Of a stretch of DNA of 64,000 nucleotides, positions 1-11,900 are shown in pieces. The stretch is from positions 436,001 to 500,000 of the forward strand of contig JAJEKV010000065.1 in NCBI GenBank assembly GCA_021234155.1. The letters run 5' to 3'. Source of the DNA: Isoetes taiwanensis. Taxonomy: Eukaryota > Streptophyta > Lycopodiopsida > Isoetales > Isoetaceae. Positions within the stretch are counted from its first letter, which is position 1; every line of letters begins with the position of its first letter. The notes beneath the pieces are model-generated. The model did not search any database and was not told where the DNA came from. It saw only the letters and a program-made list of their open reading frames with translations. Made by a program: the position numbers and the translations under genes.

Positions 1-1420
1 TCCCGCTGTGGTAAGTACCTCAGCTCTTGCATTATTCTCATAAATAACCAAAAGAAGTCGCTAAGTAGTACGTAGTGCTGAACACACTAATCCTAATAAC
101 AAAATAACAACAAATGTAAGAGCATGCAAATATAAGAAAACTCCGGTTGGGTAAATGGTAACCAACACAGCAACCGCACCAAGTATGTATTAAACAAGCA
201 AATATGCATCAAACTGGATGTCCCGCTAAAGTCTCATTTGGATGACTCATCGTAAGCATTTAGACTTTCCCCGGCCCAGGTTACTAAAAAGCGTTTCATC
301 TGACATCGTCTCCATTTTGGTACCTGGCCAAGCCCCTCCCGCTTTGCTTTTAACATTGCATCCGTGATCCTAAGGCTTCCTTTCTAAAGGCTGCCGCGCT
401 TGGCCACCGCCAAACTTTCCGGCGATATCCCTTCAGCTTGTCCACTCCATATGCTGTGGATGGTGGTGATATCGAATAAGCCTTTGGTGGAGCAAGAAAC
501 ATTCAAAGACATAAATTTATTGGAGGTAGTAAATAGACACATTATTGCAAAGCAAGTGAGTCTCTACCATTCTGCGTCAGCGTGCGTGGGAAGCGAATAG
601 AAACAAAGTTCTTGTTACGATGGGACGCAGTAATCTCAAATCGCTACGCATTGTTGCCGCCATGACTCTGGGTCCAATGCATTAGTGTAGCCGCTGGTAT
701 CAGATAAGACCGTACCAGCGGGTTTGTGTCTTCTCGTGTATAAATTGTTTGTATTCTGAAACTCGCTTCCATCATCTGGGATGGCACCAAACCCACACGG
801 GTGCGCAAGCCGGAGGTGAAGGGTTGCCACCCTAAAGTGGCAGAAGGTTTTAGGTGCGTAAGTGATCCATAATGCCCAGAGTCGCAACGTGTTAGTCCAT
901 AAAATTAGATAACGGATTTCCCGCAGCCCGCCCTGGCGCTTCTGGAAGCGGGTTGAGAAAGCGGCTGGTTACCATTGCTTTTTTTCTCGTGAGAGAGGCT
1001 CTCAGCAGGATGGGTCCATATTGGTTGACCTTTTGCAACGCCGCATCTAGCAAGAAATTTCGCCGCTATCTATCCTCGCATGCTTGGCCCAAAACAACGG
1101 AAACGGTGTTTTCATAACTTCTGAGATGTGTGTGGCTGGCTTTGCCAGTCGGAACCGGGAAGTTATGAAGGAGGTTGCTTTATCTAAGGGCATATGATAA
1201 CAGTAGTATGGTGCTTGCCCTTCATGGGCTAAGATAAAATTGTTGCGGCTATAATTGTTCTTCTCTTTGACTTATAAAGAAAGTACTCATCCCGCATAAT
1301 TATTCCTCTTATCTTCCATTCTTTTGCATGAAAGTGCGGCTGTGCTCAGTTGGACGCTTCGGGTCCCAATCAAGCGGTAATCCCTGCCTTTGCATTTGCG
1401 CTGCTCTGGCCGCAGCTGGT

Positions 1421-1456
1421 AATAAAGCCGACGCCCTTCAAAAAAAAAAAAAAAAA
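1421..1456 (+). repeat. AATAAA plus poly(A) run, possible retrocopy 3' end
   Basis: An AATAAA hexamer at 1421-1426 is followed 13 nt later by 17 consecutive A (1440-1456). This is what the 3' end of a retroposed transcript or a LINE/SINE tail looks like. The hexamer GGCGAC follows the A run, and a similar CCGACG lies just before it, so a slipped duplication is also possible. I did not find a matching upstream target-site copy. Confidence 0.4.
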
Positions 1457-1483
1457 GGCGACGCAAGCATTTTAAGCAAAATA

Positions 1484-1501
1484 CTATCTATCTATCTATC
1501 T
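1484..1501. repeat. (CTAT)n microsatellite
   Basis: About four and a half tandem copies of CTAT, 28 nt downstream of the poly(A) run at 1440-1456. Confidence 0.85.
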
Positions 1502-4079
1502 TTAAACGGGTACGTGGTTCCAAGGTAAAGCCGTTGTAAAATTTCACGAACTAGCTTCAAACTCAAAACTATATAACGTCATAAGTAAGTACTTTTGAAT
1601 CATCCCCATAGAATGTTCTCTTTGGGTAAGTCTTCTACTTCCCAACTACTTCCATATGTGCATGCTACCTTGCTTCGTAAATGCCTTTCCTTTGTCAGAT
1701 CAGTTAGGGTTCACAAAAACATTTACCATTTCCAAAAATGAAAGATGAATAGCCAGCAAAAGCCTTCATGTAAAACTTTGTATATTGAAGCTAGAATCTC
1801 TTGATATGGTTAAGTCCCATGGGTAAACGCCATCCTTAGTTTAGTATTGTGATGAAGTTCCCTAAGTTCTGTTCACGCACCTGCCAGTCCATGTGGCCTT
1901 TGTAAGAGATATGGTTACCATGTAAGTGGCCTTGGAAGCCGACATGCCCCTGAAATGGAATTTTATATGGTTTCACCCCCATCCGGCCCAGATCCTGCTG
2001 TATGCTGCGCCTATATCAACTAATCTAAAGCCCCCAACAAAGTATGTTTCCTCCAAATAATTACATCGAATATATATTATGATATCCATTTTTTTCCAAG
2101 GATTTTGGCTGTATGTGTAATGTGAATAAATCTCTTGTCATTTGTCTCTTTTATTGCTGCGTCTTTCTCATAATATCGTATATCCCTTAGTAGTCATTCT
2201 TAGCTTGAATGTTGATATTCATGAACTAAATCATTAGTAAAATCAAAATAAATCACAAAACTATTAGATATAAGTTTCTAAAATATATGATGTGTGTATC
2301 TATAAGAGTTTCCAAGCAAAAGTATGGCTTTTGGTTGAGCGTATAAGCTGGCTGCCCTCCCACACCTCACCCAGTATGTCCCAAGTACAGCTCTCCACAT
2401 ATACTACTGCCCCCATTTGCTGGAAAATGTCAGCCTCTATACCTCATAAGCATTCCTGGATAAATGACATGATAAACCTAGATCCACAGGCATCCAGCCA
2501 TTTTTATTACCAAATTTGGTGTGGTATTTTGGGCCGACTTGCCTCTTATATTTATAGCCATGTTATTCCCACCAAGATTTTCCGCAGGAAGGATGGCAAG
2601 TTTTATCTCATATTTCATCATTATTAGCCATTCTAAATTCAAGCTGTTTCAAATTTGCTTACACTTTTGGCACATAGCACATAGTCATCTCAATCATTGT
2701 TTCACCCCGTGAGATATATGCAACAGACAAACAGGCCGCAATAATAAAGAGAGTTTCTGTGTCAATTACCATTTTTCACTGGTGAAGTGTCATAGGATAT
2801 TCCAAGGTATAGTACCCTCAGGGTCAAACTAAATAATTTACCAATCCTGCAAGCATTTTTTATTTTATTTCAGTACTTCAAGTACTCTTTGTATGGAATG
2901 TAATGAGCATGCCATATCTTTTGAGAAAATCATCTCTTTCTCGCTTGGGAAAGCTATGTATCACTCTCTTGGCAGCAATTCCTGGATACTAGGGTCCTGA
3001 TAGTCTCCTAGGAAAAACAATCAGGTCCGTGATTTGAAAGTAATATCCAAAGATTTTTCTGTCTCACTGCAAAGGTTTTTTAGCTTTTGTTGGAGCCTCA
3101 CTTTCTCGGCACTCTCGCCATAAAAATTCCCGTGCTCAATGCTCATTGAGCAATATTGCCCAAAAATTTTCCTTGGTTTTCCATATCGAGGATGGCTTCC
3201 GTATATAGGCCGCACCGCACTTCTAATGAATAATTTGATGATATAATTGAGAAAGCCAGAGGAGTTTTTAATACAGAGTTAGAACTCGCATCAAACCGCT
3301 TCATCGAATCTTCTGTTGAGAGTGTAATATTTCGCGCTGGATTCGTATGTAAGTTGCCCTGACCGCGAGCGTGCGCAGATTCCGTCCCAGTGCCAGTGCC
3401 GCTTGCGATTCTCAAAACGGCGCACCTTGGGGATCAAGCAAAATAATCGATTCGCTGCTCCTCTACCACCCGCAGATCATGCTGGCAGACCTCGTATACC
3501 TCTTCGCTTATGTCATTTTATAGTGGCGCTACCGATTTCGGTAAATATGTCACACTGTTTCATATGCTCTATATAATACTAACTTCATACCTAAGCAGCT
3601 GCTGCTCTAAGACTTGTAATATAAACACGTAGCCTGAAACCCTTCGCGTACAACCAAATGGTCCTGACACATCATTTTAATATAATATACCCAAGAGCGG
3701 GGCCCGCATTATTTTTATCTTGAATCTATGTTTTTATAAATGTCCATCTGAATTTTCTGGAGTTTTTAGGATATGGACTAGCGGCTCTGCGTGAAATCAT
3801 ATTTTTAAAGCATCCAATATCAAACCGGGAACCTTTTGTTATTTTATATATTCTAAACGAGATGCACTTCCGACTGGATACCAGCCAATCAGGATTTGCC
3901 CATCCCATTTAATTCGGGGACAGTTGGCGTGTTAGCCTAAGTGAGCACCTCTCGCTGCTTAAAGCCACGCATGATAGAGACCAAATTGCCTTGAAATATG
4001 AAATGCTATTTCAGCTTTGTTGCCTTATAGGAGAATATTTGAACTTCTTATACTCTGCATTACAAGCCTAAGATTTAAA

Positions 4080-4775
4080 TATAGCCATGTATTTCAACCT
4101 CACCAAAATAACCTTTCAAATGTCCTAATAAGACTACTTTGAACTAATACACTGCAAGATTAACGTGGATTATTTTTATCTCTTAGAATTATATGTTTTT
4201 GCACAACCTATCTAATTGTTTTAAGGAGATGGAGGCGGGACGGCGGCTCGGAATTGTTATTTCTTACATCCATATATCAAACTTCCTGAACTCCCTTCTG
4301 CGATGCTTGCGCGAAGCGTTACCTTAAACGAGTAATTCTACTAGCAATCGAGACTGCCGCCGATCCAGTACGCACCCAAAACGTATGCTGGTTTTAGCGG
4401 AGAGTAAATCTCTTGCCGCTTTTTTATGTCATTTATGATATATATTTCGAATATTTTGGAAATATGAAATGACGCATTTATACTTTAAAAAAGGAATAAT
4501 TAACTCTCAGTATCTACAAGTATTCTCAAGATTTTATTATGAAATTTACTGGCCTAACCCTCTACTAAAAATAATAACCTCAAATGTCCTATTAAGAATT
4601 ACTTTAAACTCAATAAATTCGCGAGCTGTCGATTATTTCTTTACCTCTTGTTCCATATTTTATAACAAACCCATTCAATTGTTTTGTGAGTATAAGGTGA
4701 CTTGGTTTCAGGGAATTAGTGTTATATTTTACATCCTATACCAACTTCCTGGAACCCCCCCATTTTTGCTGAGTT
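4080..4775. repeat. Internal duplication inside unit A
   Basis: About 4090-4300 and 4540-4770 are two diverged direct copies: both contain a CAAATGTCCTA-TAAGA-TACTTT-AACT series, a TTATTT-CTC block, an AATTGTTTT block and a terminal TTACATCC-ATA-CAACTTCCTG-AAC series. The period is roughly 460 bp. Unit B holds only one corresponding segment near 8900-8960. Confidence 0.55.
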
Positions 4776-6269
4776 CTGAGATATTCTGCTTCGCAAATGT
4801 GATTTAATTTGCAATTGTCTATGTTTCTTACACCTTCATTACCATCCCAGGGTTGCAGACCGCATAAAATTTCTGGAATGTTATCTTTCTTCAAGTTTCT
4901 CCAAGAAGTACTGTTAATGTATTATGGGATTTCAAGACAGCTTCCCTTGTATACCCCTTTGTTAGTTACTTAAATTGACTTTTATAAAAGCCACAGAACA
5001 ACCTTCCAGAACCATCCATAAAACCCAACCGGTCGAGACCCTGAATGCATCAAGCATTTCTGAAAAGTACATAATTCGGCGCAATATCTTGCCCTAACAA
5101 TAGTTCAATGTAGGCTACCAATCCCGTATTTAGCGATGATTGAAAAGGATAAAGTCTTTAAACCCATTGATTGGCTGGCTTTATCTACGGAAGGGATAGT
5201 CCTAACGGCCAATAGTTACAGGTAAAGCCTTGTTCCTGGTGATTGAAAACTCAGGCACCCGCGACAGTGCTCCCGCAACCTATTTACTTTCTCGTGAAAT
5301 ATCAAGTTTAGTAATTTGCGTTTCTGAAACAGAATCATTTTCTAGGCCACAGCTTACTTAAATTACCTGCTATCTCCGTGATTATGAATTACCGCTTATA
5401 TTAAAAAATAAATATTTGTATTTTTATTTCAAATAACTATAGGCTTATACCAAAACATCTCAGCTTCATGCTTACACAAGATGCTACCAGTCAAGCTACC
5501 AAATTTCAAATGTGCAAGGTCGCTCTTCCTCACAATACCTGTAAATAAAATATACATAATAAAAACCCCAAGGAGAATATTATTTTTTCATTTCGGGTAT
5601 CTTTGTAGTAAACTATGCTTAAATAGGAAGTTTATCAAAGTATGGAGTAAAGGCAAAACCCCAAAGTAAAATGCTCCAAAGATTAGCCAGAAAGTAATTA
5701 AGGCGTGAGCCAGCAGTCATAGGTTTTATTGGTTTACTTCCTTCATTGTAAGCATGACTGCTACAAGTAAAAGTGCTCTCTGTTTAGAGCTATAGAGACA
5801 AGTGTGGACAAATGGTCTTCTTGGGCATTCCCCATAAACAGAATATAAGGCCTGTGGCAATTTATAAACAAACATGCTAAGCAAATGGCCCCGTGGGTAT
5901 CTTCAAGCGTAAACAAGTAAAATGGCGTTTGCATAAATGGGTCTTTTGTATCTCCATGCAAATGTAAACATGCGGCCGTATGCTCGCGCGTATGCTTCCA
6001 GAGGTGCTCTTATCCCCTGGATAAAACCGCCTTTCTGGCTTTGAGGAAACCTAAAGATAAAACAAACTACTCCAGCGCGATGTTATACACAATGGTGTGC
6101 TGCATGGAACCCTCGGCGCTCTGTACCTTAGCTTGCCAACATGTCAGGTAGGTGCCATGCAGATGTGGAGCCGCCAACTATATCATTAGAACTTCGATTT
6201 GAAAGTGGGCAGTTTCATTTCGAATCATCCAAATGCAACCCATCTGTGATCATCCTGCAAAAGAATAAC

Positions 6270-6730
6270 ATAAGGATAGAAAACCCCGCCCACTGGCACC
6301 AAAAAGTAGCAAAACATAGCCGCACCAAGGCTTTAAAACCATAAACAAATCCACCAGCCAACGCCATGAATGCTTCACCTGCCATATAAACCATAAACTA
6401 ATAGTCCCATACTGATATAAGCCACTGTAAGGCCTCCCAGAAGTAAATCCAGTTGAGCCAACCAATTTAGTAATAACCAAAGTGGCCGATTACAAAAACA
6501 TCGAGATAAAGACTCCCCGCTGGCCCACTGGTACCAAAGCCTAAACATGTAAGCGCCAACAAGACTTTAAACCAAAATAGCCACCAAGGCTTTCAACTAT
6601 AAACAAGCCATCATAAACAAAAATCACAAGCCACTTAGGGCTCAAACCCTATAAATATCAATATAAACATAAGCTACCAAGCAACGAAAAGTCATATATC
6701 AATATGAAAGCGCACAAAGCCCTATAACAT
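6270..6730. repeat. Short degenerate repeats in unit A
   Basis: The motif CCACTGG(C/T)ACCAAA followed by CCAAGGCTTT and ATAAACAA recurs near 6290-6350 and 6525-6605. This lies in the part of unit A that has no clear counterpart in unit B, so it may be a later insertion. Confidence 0.4.
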
Positions 6731-8539
6731 ATAACCAATCTAAATACAGGTAATGGGGGGCGGATCATACTCAATGGGGCCAAGCAGGTTAACTGGAAAT
6801 AAATGACCGGCGAATCAACAGAAAGGAAAAGCAGGTGGGTGGGAAGAAAGCTCGCAGTGAAACCCTAAAATGGAGATGCGCCGTGCGCTTAGTTGATGTA
6901 AAACCCATGCTGCTTCTCCAAATAGGGTGAGTGCCTGGAAGTTACTAACTGCTTGGGACACTTGTCACCTAGTTTCGAAGGTTTACCTTCTATTCGTTGG
7001 AAAACGAAGGTAAGCCGTCTTCTATTTCCCTACCTGCGAACAGCTTTTATTGGGTAAATATTTTGTGTTTAGAGTACTGCATACTCGTGATTTGCTCCTA
7101 ACTCCTAGATATGCTCAACTAACCTGGGCAAAAGTGGCAAACCGCTCTTGTATACGCTTGGTAGCTTGCTTCTACTCATTTATGTTTGGTGGCCCCTTGA
7201 ATGCCCCTTTGACAGTGTGCGCACATTCATGTCTTTGGACAGAATCTGCCTACCTACATGGGTCTGCGAGACCTCTCCTGACCAGAACTATGCTCAGCCC
7301 CCAGCATCATAGTTCCTCCCACTAGAACCGCGTGCCGCCCGCATCCGCGCGCTATACCATGTCTATGCCTACCACCCACCTATTTACCATGCCTTTAAAA
7401 ATTACCCATGGCTATAGGCACCTGCGCGGGAGACTCCTCGAACTTTAAACGCCTTCCACATACCAAAACGTTTCAACCTACATGCCCTTAATCCGAATTA
7501 AAACTCATAGACTTTTAGTGAGTAGCCTTCGCTTCTATTTATTTATTTGTCTCTGAACGCCCCATTGTGCATTACCCGGCGGTTTCAAATATCGAAAGCG
7601 CTCTGGCCATGGGCCGCTACACTCTAGATGAACTTCCTTGCAATTTCAGGGTGTTTCATTCCTGAATTTTGGTATACCTAATCAAAATATTCCTTTTTTC
7701 CATCTTATTCATAACCAATGGTGGGCGGTTCGGCGGTGGGTATGTATCACTATTTACCAGACTGCACGCTGGCGACAATTTACTCAGGAGCGCGAGAACC
7801 AAAGAAGTAAGTTCTATACGCAAAATCTGGCTTCAACCCCGGGAAACTATAAAATGGATGCCATATGTATTAATGTGAATACAAGCTTATCTCCAGCAAT
7901 TATTTCATCGGGCTCTCTATGATGTGTCTCCCCCAACTAAATCAATTATAAATGCTCATGGAGCATAATATTTTCACCTTCTTTGATAAAAAAAATTAGA
8001 TCCGGTAATCGATACATCATGTTGCTCCTGGCCTTCTGGATCTCCCATATTGTTCTACCTGATCTTTCCGTCTCTATTTTATGCTTCATAAATACAATGT
8101 CCATAAAGCATATATATAACGTTTTGTTTAACCTTCGGACTCCATATACAAGTTATAATGCTCTCTTTTTCTAGATAAATATGCCTAGCCTTTTATTCCT
8201 CTATTCTAAAATATCGTGAGCGTGGCATCTCCCTTCTAAATCTCCGTACAATTTCTGAAACGTAAGGAACTTGGAATACTCTGTTTTGAGAACTCCCGGC
8301 ATTTCATTGCCTGCATTGTTGCTACCTTTCTTAGTCTCGCTTTATAGAATGTCTCAAGCATCCCGCTCTTTTGCAGAATTGGGCTCTACAAATTTCGCCA
8401 ACTTCCCACCGGCCATTCCCATCCTGACAACATTGTTACGCCACCCGCCCCTATATTGGCCGCACGTACTTCCAAAGATCCCTTAGTAGTCGCTCTAAAA
8501 TCCAAAAATTCCTCGCTATAGGATACCCATAAACCAGGT

Positions 8540-11500
8540 GCACTCGATCTCATCACAATCGATTCGTCATCCTACCACCGTGATCATCACATATGTTATA
8601 AAGCCCGCTTATAACTCTCAAAGCTTTTATAGTCATTTTATGATAGGAGACTTCATCGATTTTGGGAAATAATATGAAAATTTGATACCTCATGTACAGC
8701 TCTGTTAAATATCGAGCCTGCCACTTATGATGTCATAACACTCCAGCTCGAGTGTCCTTTTGCCTTAAACTTTCAAAAAAATCATCGTTCTAATAATTTA
8801 CTACTTTAGCCAATATACCCAAGAAATGTATTACGTTTTCTATTCTGAATCTCATGCTTTTTATACCAACCTGGCCTACTGTTAGGGATAGTGGAATCAG
8901 GGTTTTAGGAATTGTTATTTCTTACATCCATATCAAATCCCCCGAACTCAAGTATTTTACGCTACGTATGCATATCGTTTCTCCTGCCTCCTGGCCCAAC
9001 AGCCAAATTTTCATTAATATCCTCTGTGGCTAAGTGAGCCCTTTATGGCAGCAGTACCTTCTTCCAATGCCAGTCTTTCCTGGCTGCTGCTCGTGTAAGA
9101 CAAGTTACGCCGGTAGATTTCAAGGATAGCCTCGTGACTTTTGCATAGAAATTTACCTGTAAATAGAATAACTTCTTGAACCCATCCATTGAAACCAAAC
9201 CCTCATAACAGTGAGATCCTTTGCCGTCCACCGCTGGCTTTGAAAGTAATATAAGTCTCATATAGCCATCTGTTCCCAAATTTAAAAGTAAATAATAGTT
9301 CATATGTACCGCAGAATGTTTGGGCTATCAATCCCACATTTATGATGGTATTTTATGTTATAAAGTCTTTATCCCATCAGAGATCATCATTGGCTTCATA
9401 TTCTATCATTCTTTTAAGGTTTCATATGAAATGTCCAACCAATAGTATGTGCCTTTAATCTTAAAATTGAAAAAAACCCGGAGTATAATCATACGTTCCA
9501 AACCTTTAATTTCGTAGAATGTTGGAAAGTTTGTACCTAAAAGCCCTAGAAAAGTAAGTAAATGTGAATCATTTCTAAAGCCGCGCGGATGAAATGAATT
9601 TGCTGAGCATTCCGGTATTTAAGAATACCTCACGATATTAAAATAAATATTTATTTTCATTTCCTAAATAACTGAGTATCTTATACCAAACATCCGCTGA
9701 TGTCCGATGCCTGCCACGCAGATGTTGCCGTTAGTTTATGTAGATTTCGGGGGTCACCATGCAGCCTACGCCATTGGCCAATACACAATACAGCGGCCAT
9801 TTGCGAGAAAGATGGTTTGCGAATTGCCGAGTAAAGCTGTAATTCATGCGCTCGCTAAGCGCCATGTGTTATACGAAGATGGTGAAAGCCGCGCCTTCCT
9901 CTTCCCAGCTGTACCGCTTTGAGAAGATAGTCCTAATGATTTTTTAACTGAAGCGGGATTCCATTCCACGCCTGCATCCCCGTGAGTTCATCTCCCAGTG
10001 GGTGACTTAAAGTACTGGAAGCTACGCGCTTCTGGAGGTTCTAGATAACGCTCGCAATTACCGTAGCTCTCGTGAGGTCATTATCTCCGCCATAGTATCA
10101 TCATTACCTGCGCGGCTTTTCCTTTGAAAACCTTCTTCGAAAGTGGGCGCAATCCCAGTGCGCCTTAGATCCAAGAATAGCCTCATGCGGGTCCCATGAC
10201 CTATTGGGTCTCCGTGGACGCAGTAAAAAAACTGTCCTATTCCCTATTCCTGCAAATGAATGTACATACATGTAATAAACCTGGCTATAACAACACGCTA
10301 CCTTAGATTCCTGTAGTTTGAACCCATAGCCAGTAATGAAACATCAGCGATGGAGTAAGAAAACCTTAACGTCGTTCAGCACTGCCAGTAGGTGCAAATT
10401 TCATTAAATCGATAGGTGCTGTGTTTCTTGGGCTTACTTCCCTTCCAATACGTTATAATGCTTAAACTGCTTCGCCCTCCTCCTGCCTTTATTCTCAATT
10501 AAGTAATAGCTTTATCAGTGCCGATTTCGTGTTTTTATATCTGCCGCAGTTCACCGCAGACGCTTCCAACCGAGGCGCCTGAACCAACCTGGCAAAACCG
10601 CTCTGTGGCTCGCGAGTGGCCGCCACCCATATTTATGCGTTTGCAGAAACCGCACCTATTGTGCACATTCAAGGTTCGAATAATTGAAATGGCCCAACAC
10701 TATGGGCCCGCGAGGTCTCTCTCCCACTCAGGAACTATGCTCCTCAAGCATCCAGGCGCCATACCATGTCTATGTCATACCATGCCGCAATGATACTAAG
10801 CCTCTAAAGCAAATACCGCGGCGTATATATAGGTAACTTGCTTAGAGACACCCTAACCCTGTGACCTCGCCTGGAGTACTAAATGTAACATTCTCAACCG
10901 ACATGCCCTTAACCAAACCCATTTGCACTATATAGTCACCATTTATGCCGATGCACCCCTGGTCCCCAATAAGTGCAATATCTGGCGCTCTGAAATGCAA
11001 TTCTGAGCGCCGTCTACCATGGGCCCGCGTACACCTCCCTAGATGAACTTCTCCTTACCTGAGCTTCCATCTTGAACTATAAATTAACTGCTATAATTGC
11101 ATTCCTTTTTCCATTCTTAATCAAGTAACCAATGGTAGTCTTGCAGGCGGTATCGCATCACGCGCGTACTGAATGGTACTGGCGTAGAGAAACCAGTGCA
11201 AGCAAGTCTATAATTTAAATCAAAGTTGTCAATCTTGAACTTATAGGGAAATGGCATACGCAAATGTACAAGCTTATCTAGGCAATTATTTTACCGCCTC
11301 CCTTGCCAACTAAATCGCTTATAAATTGCACATGGAGTGTAATATTTCTACCTAGATCCACTGGTACATCATAGTTCTTTATTCTTTATTTCTTGATCTG
11401 CTCCCATATTGCTATTTATCTTCACTTCTATATAAGCCTATAAAACATAAATGTCCACAATATTTATTTTAAATAAACTGGATCTATAGCGCAATATTAT

Positions 11501-11900
11501 AATGCTCTTTCTAGATAAATATTCCAGTTGCCTAGCCTTTTTTTCCCATTCTAAACGACGGTAGCAAACATCTCCTCAACCATGCATTAATTTTTGAATG
11601 TAAAATGAAGTGACTCAGAATGAGATTCTCTGTTTTGAGAGTCAAAGTATTAATTTTGCATGCTTGTTGCCATCTTCTTAGGCTCCTCGCTTTAAGGAAT
11701 TGTCTCTAAGATCCTGTTTCAAAATCATTTTCCTTTACGTGTTTTCACATGCCTTCCCGATCATGGCCACGCTCCCATCCCATTTAAATATTTGTTACAC
11801 ACTTCGTTCCCAGGTTGGCTAAGTCAGCTATCATCCCTTTAGGTGTCGTTCTAAAACAAAAAATTCCCCTTTTGTCCACTTATTTATCTCTAGCCTCTCC
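8540..11900. repeat. Diverged tandem repeat, unit B
   Basis: This is the second copy of the unit that begins at about 3430 (anchors are listed under unit A). It contains the better-preserved tail segment 10518-11870, which matches 7050-8515 almost throughout, including the TCTAGATAAATAT-CC block and the TCTGTTTTGAGAGT-like block. From about 11930 some text resembles the start of the unit again (CTACC, AACTCTCAAGC), so a third partial copy is possible but not established. Confidence 0.65.

Larger units (their letters stand above)
1..3420. other. Gene-free AT-rich stretch
   Basis: No reading frame here resembles a known protein, and the few open frames are short (under 115 codons) and lack coding character. 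Two simple-sequence features stand out, a poly(A) run near 1440 and a CTAT microsatellite near 1484; both are listed separately. The rest is probably decayed repeat DNA, but I could not assign it to a family. Confidence 0.6.
3430..8515. repeat. Diverged tandem repeat, unit A
   Basis: Unit A and unit B (8540-11900) share many collinear anchor strings separated by indels. Examples are 3445-3480 with 8555-8585 (an ATCGATTCG followed by a CTACCACC block), 4965-5030 with 9135-9190, 5060-5170 with 9265-9380 (AATCCC followed by ATAAAGTCTTTA-like text), 5400-5460 with 9640-9700, and 7190-8500 with 10650-11860. Order is preserved throughout, and unit B starts where unit A ends, so this is a tandem duplication and not two unrelated insertions. 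Unit A is about 1.7 kb longer, mainly in 5760-7000. No protein is recognisable in either unit. Confidence 0.65.

Noticed and set aside
7320-7365. Second Helitron 3' end (ACTAG followed by GC-rich text)
   Set aside because: The phrase ACTAGAACCGCGTGCC resembles the real end at 37726, but the stem is weak, there is no helicase nearby and the region belongs to the diverged tandem repeat.
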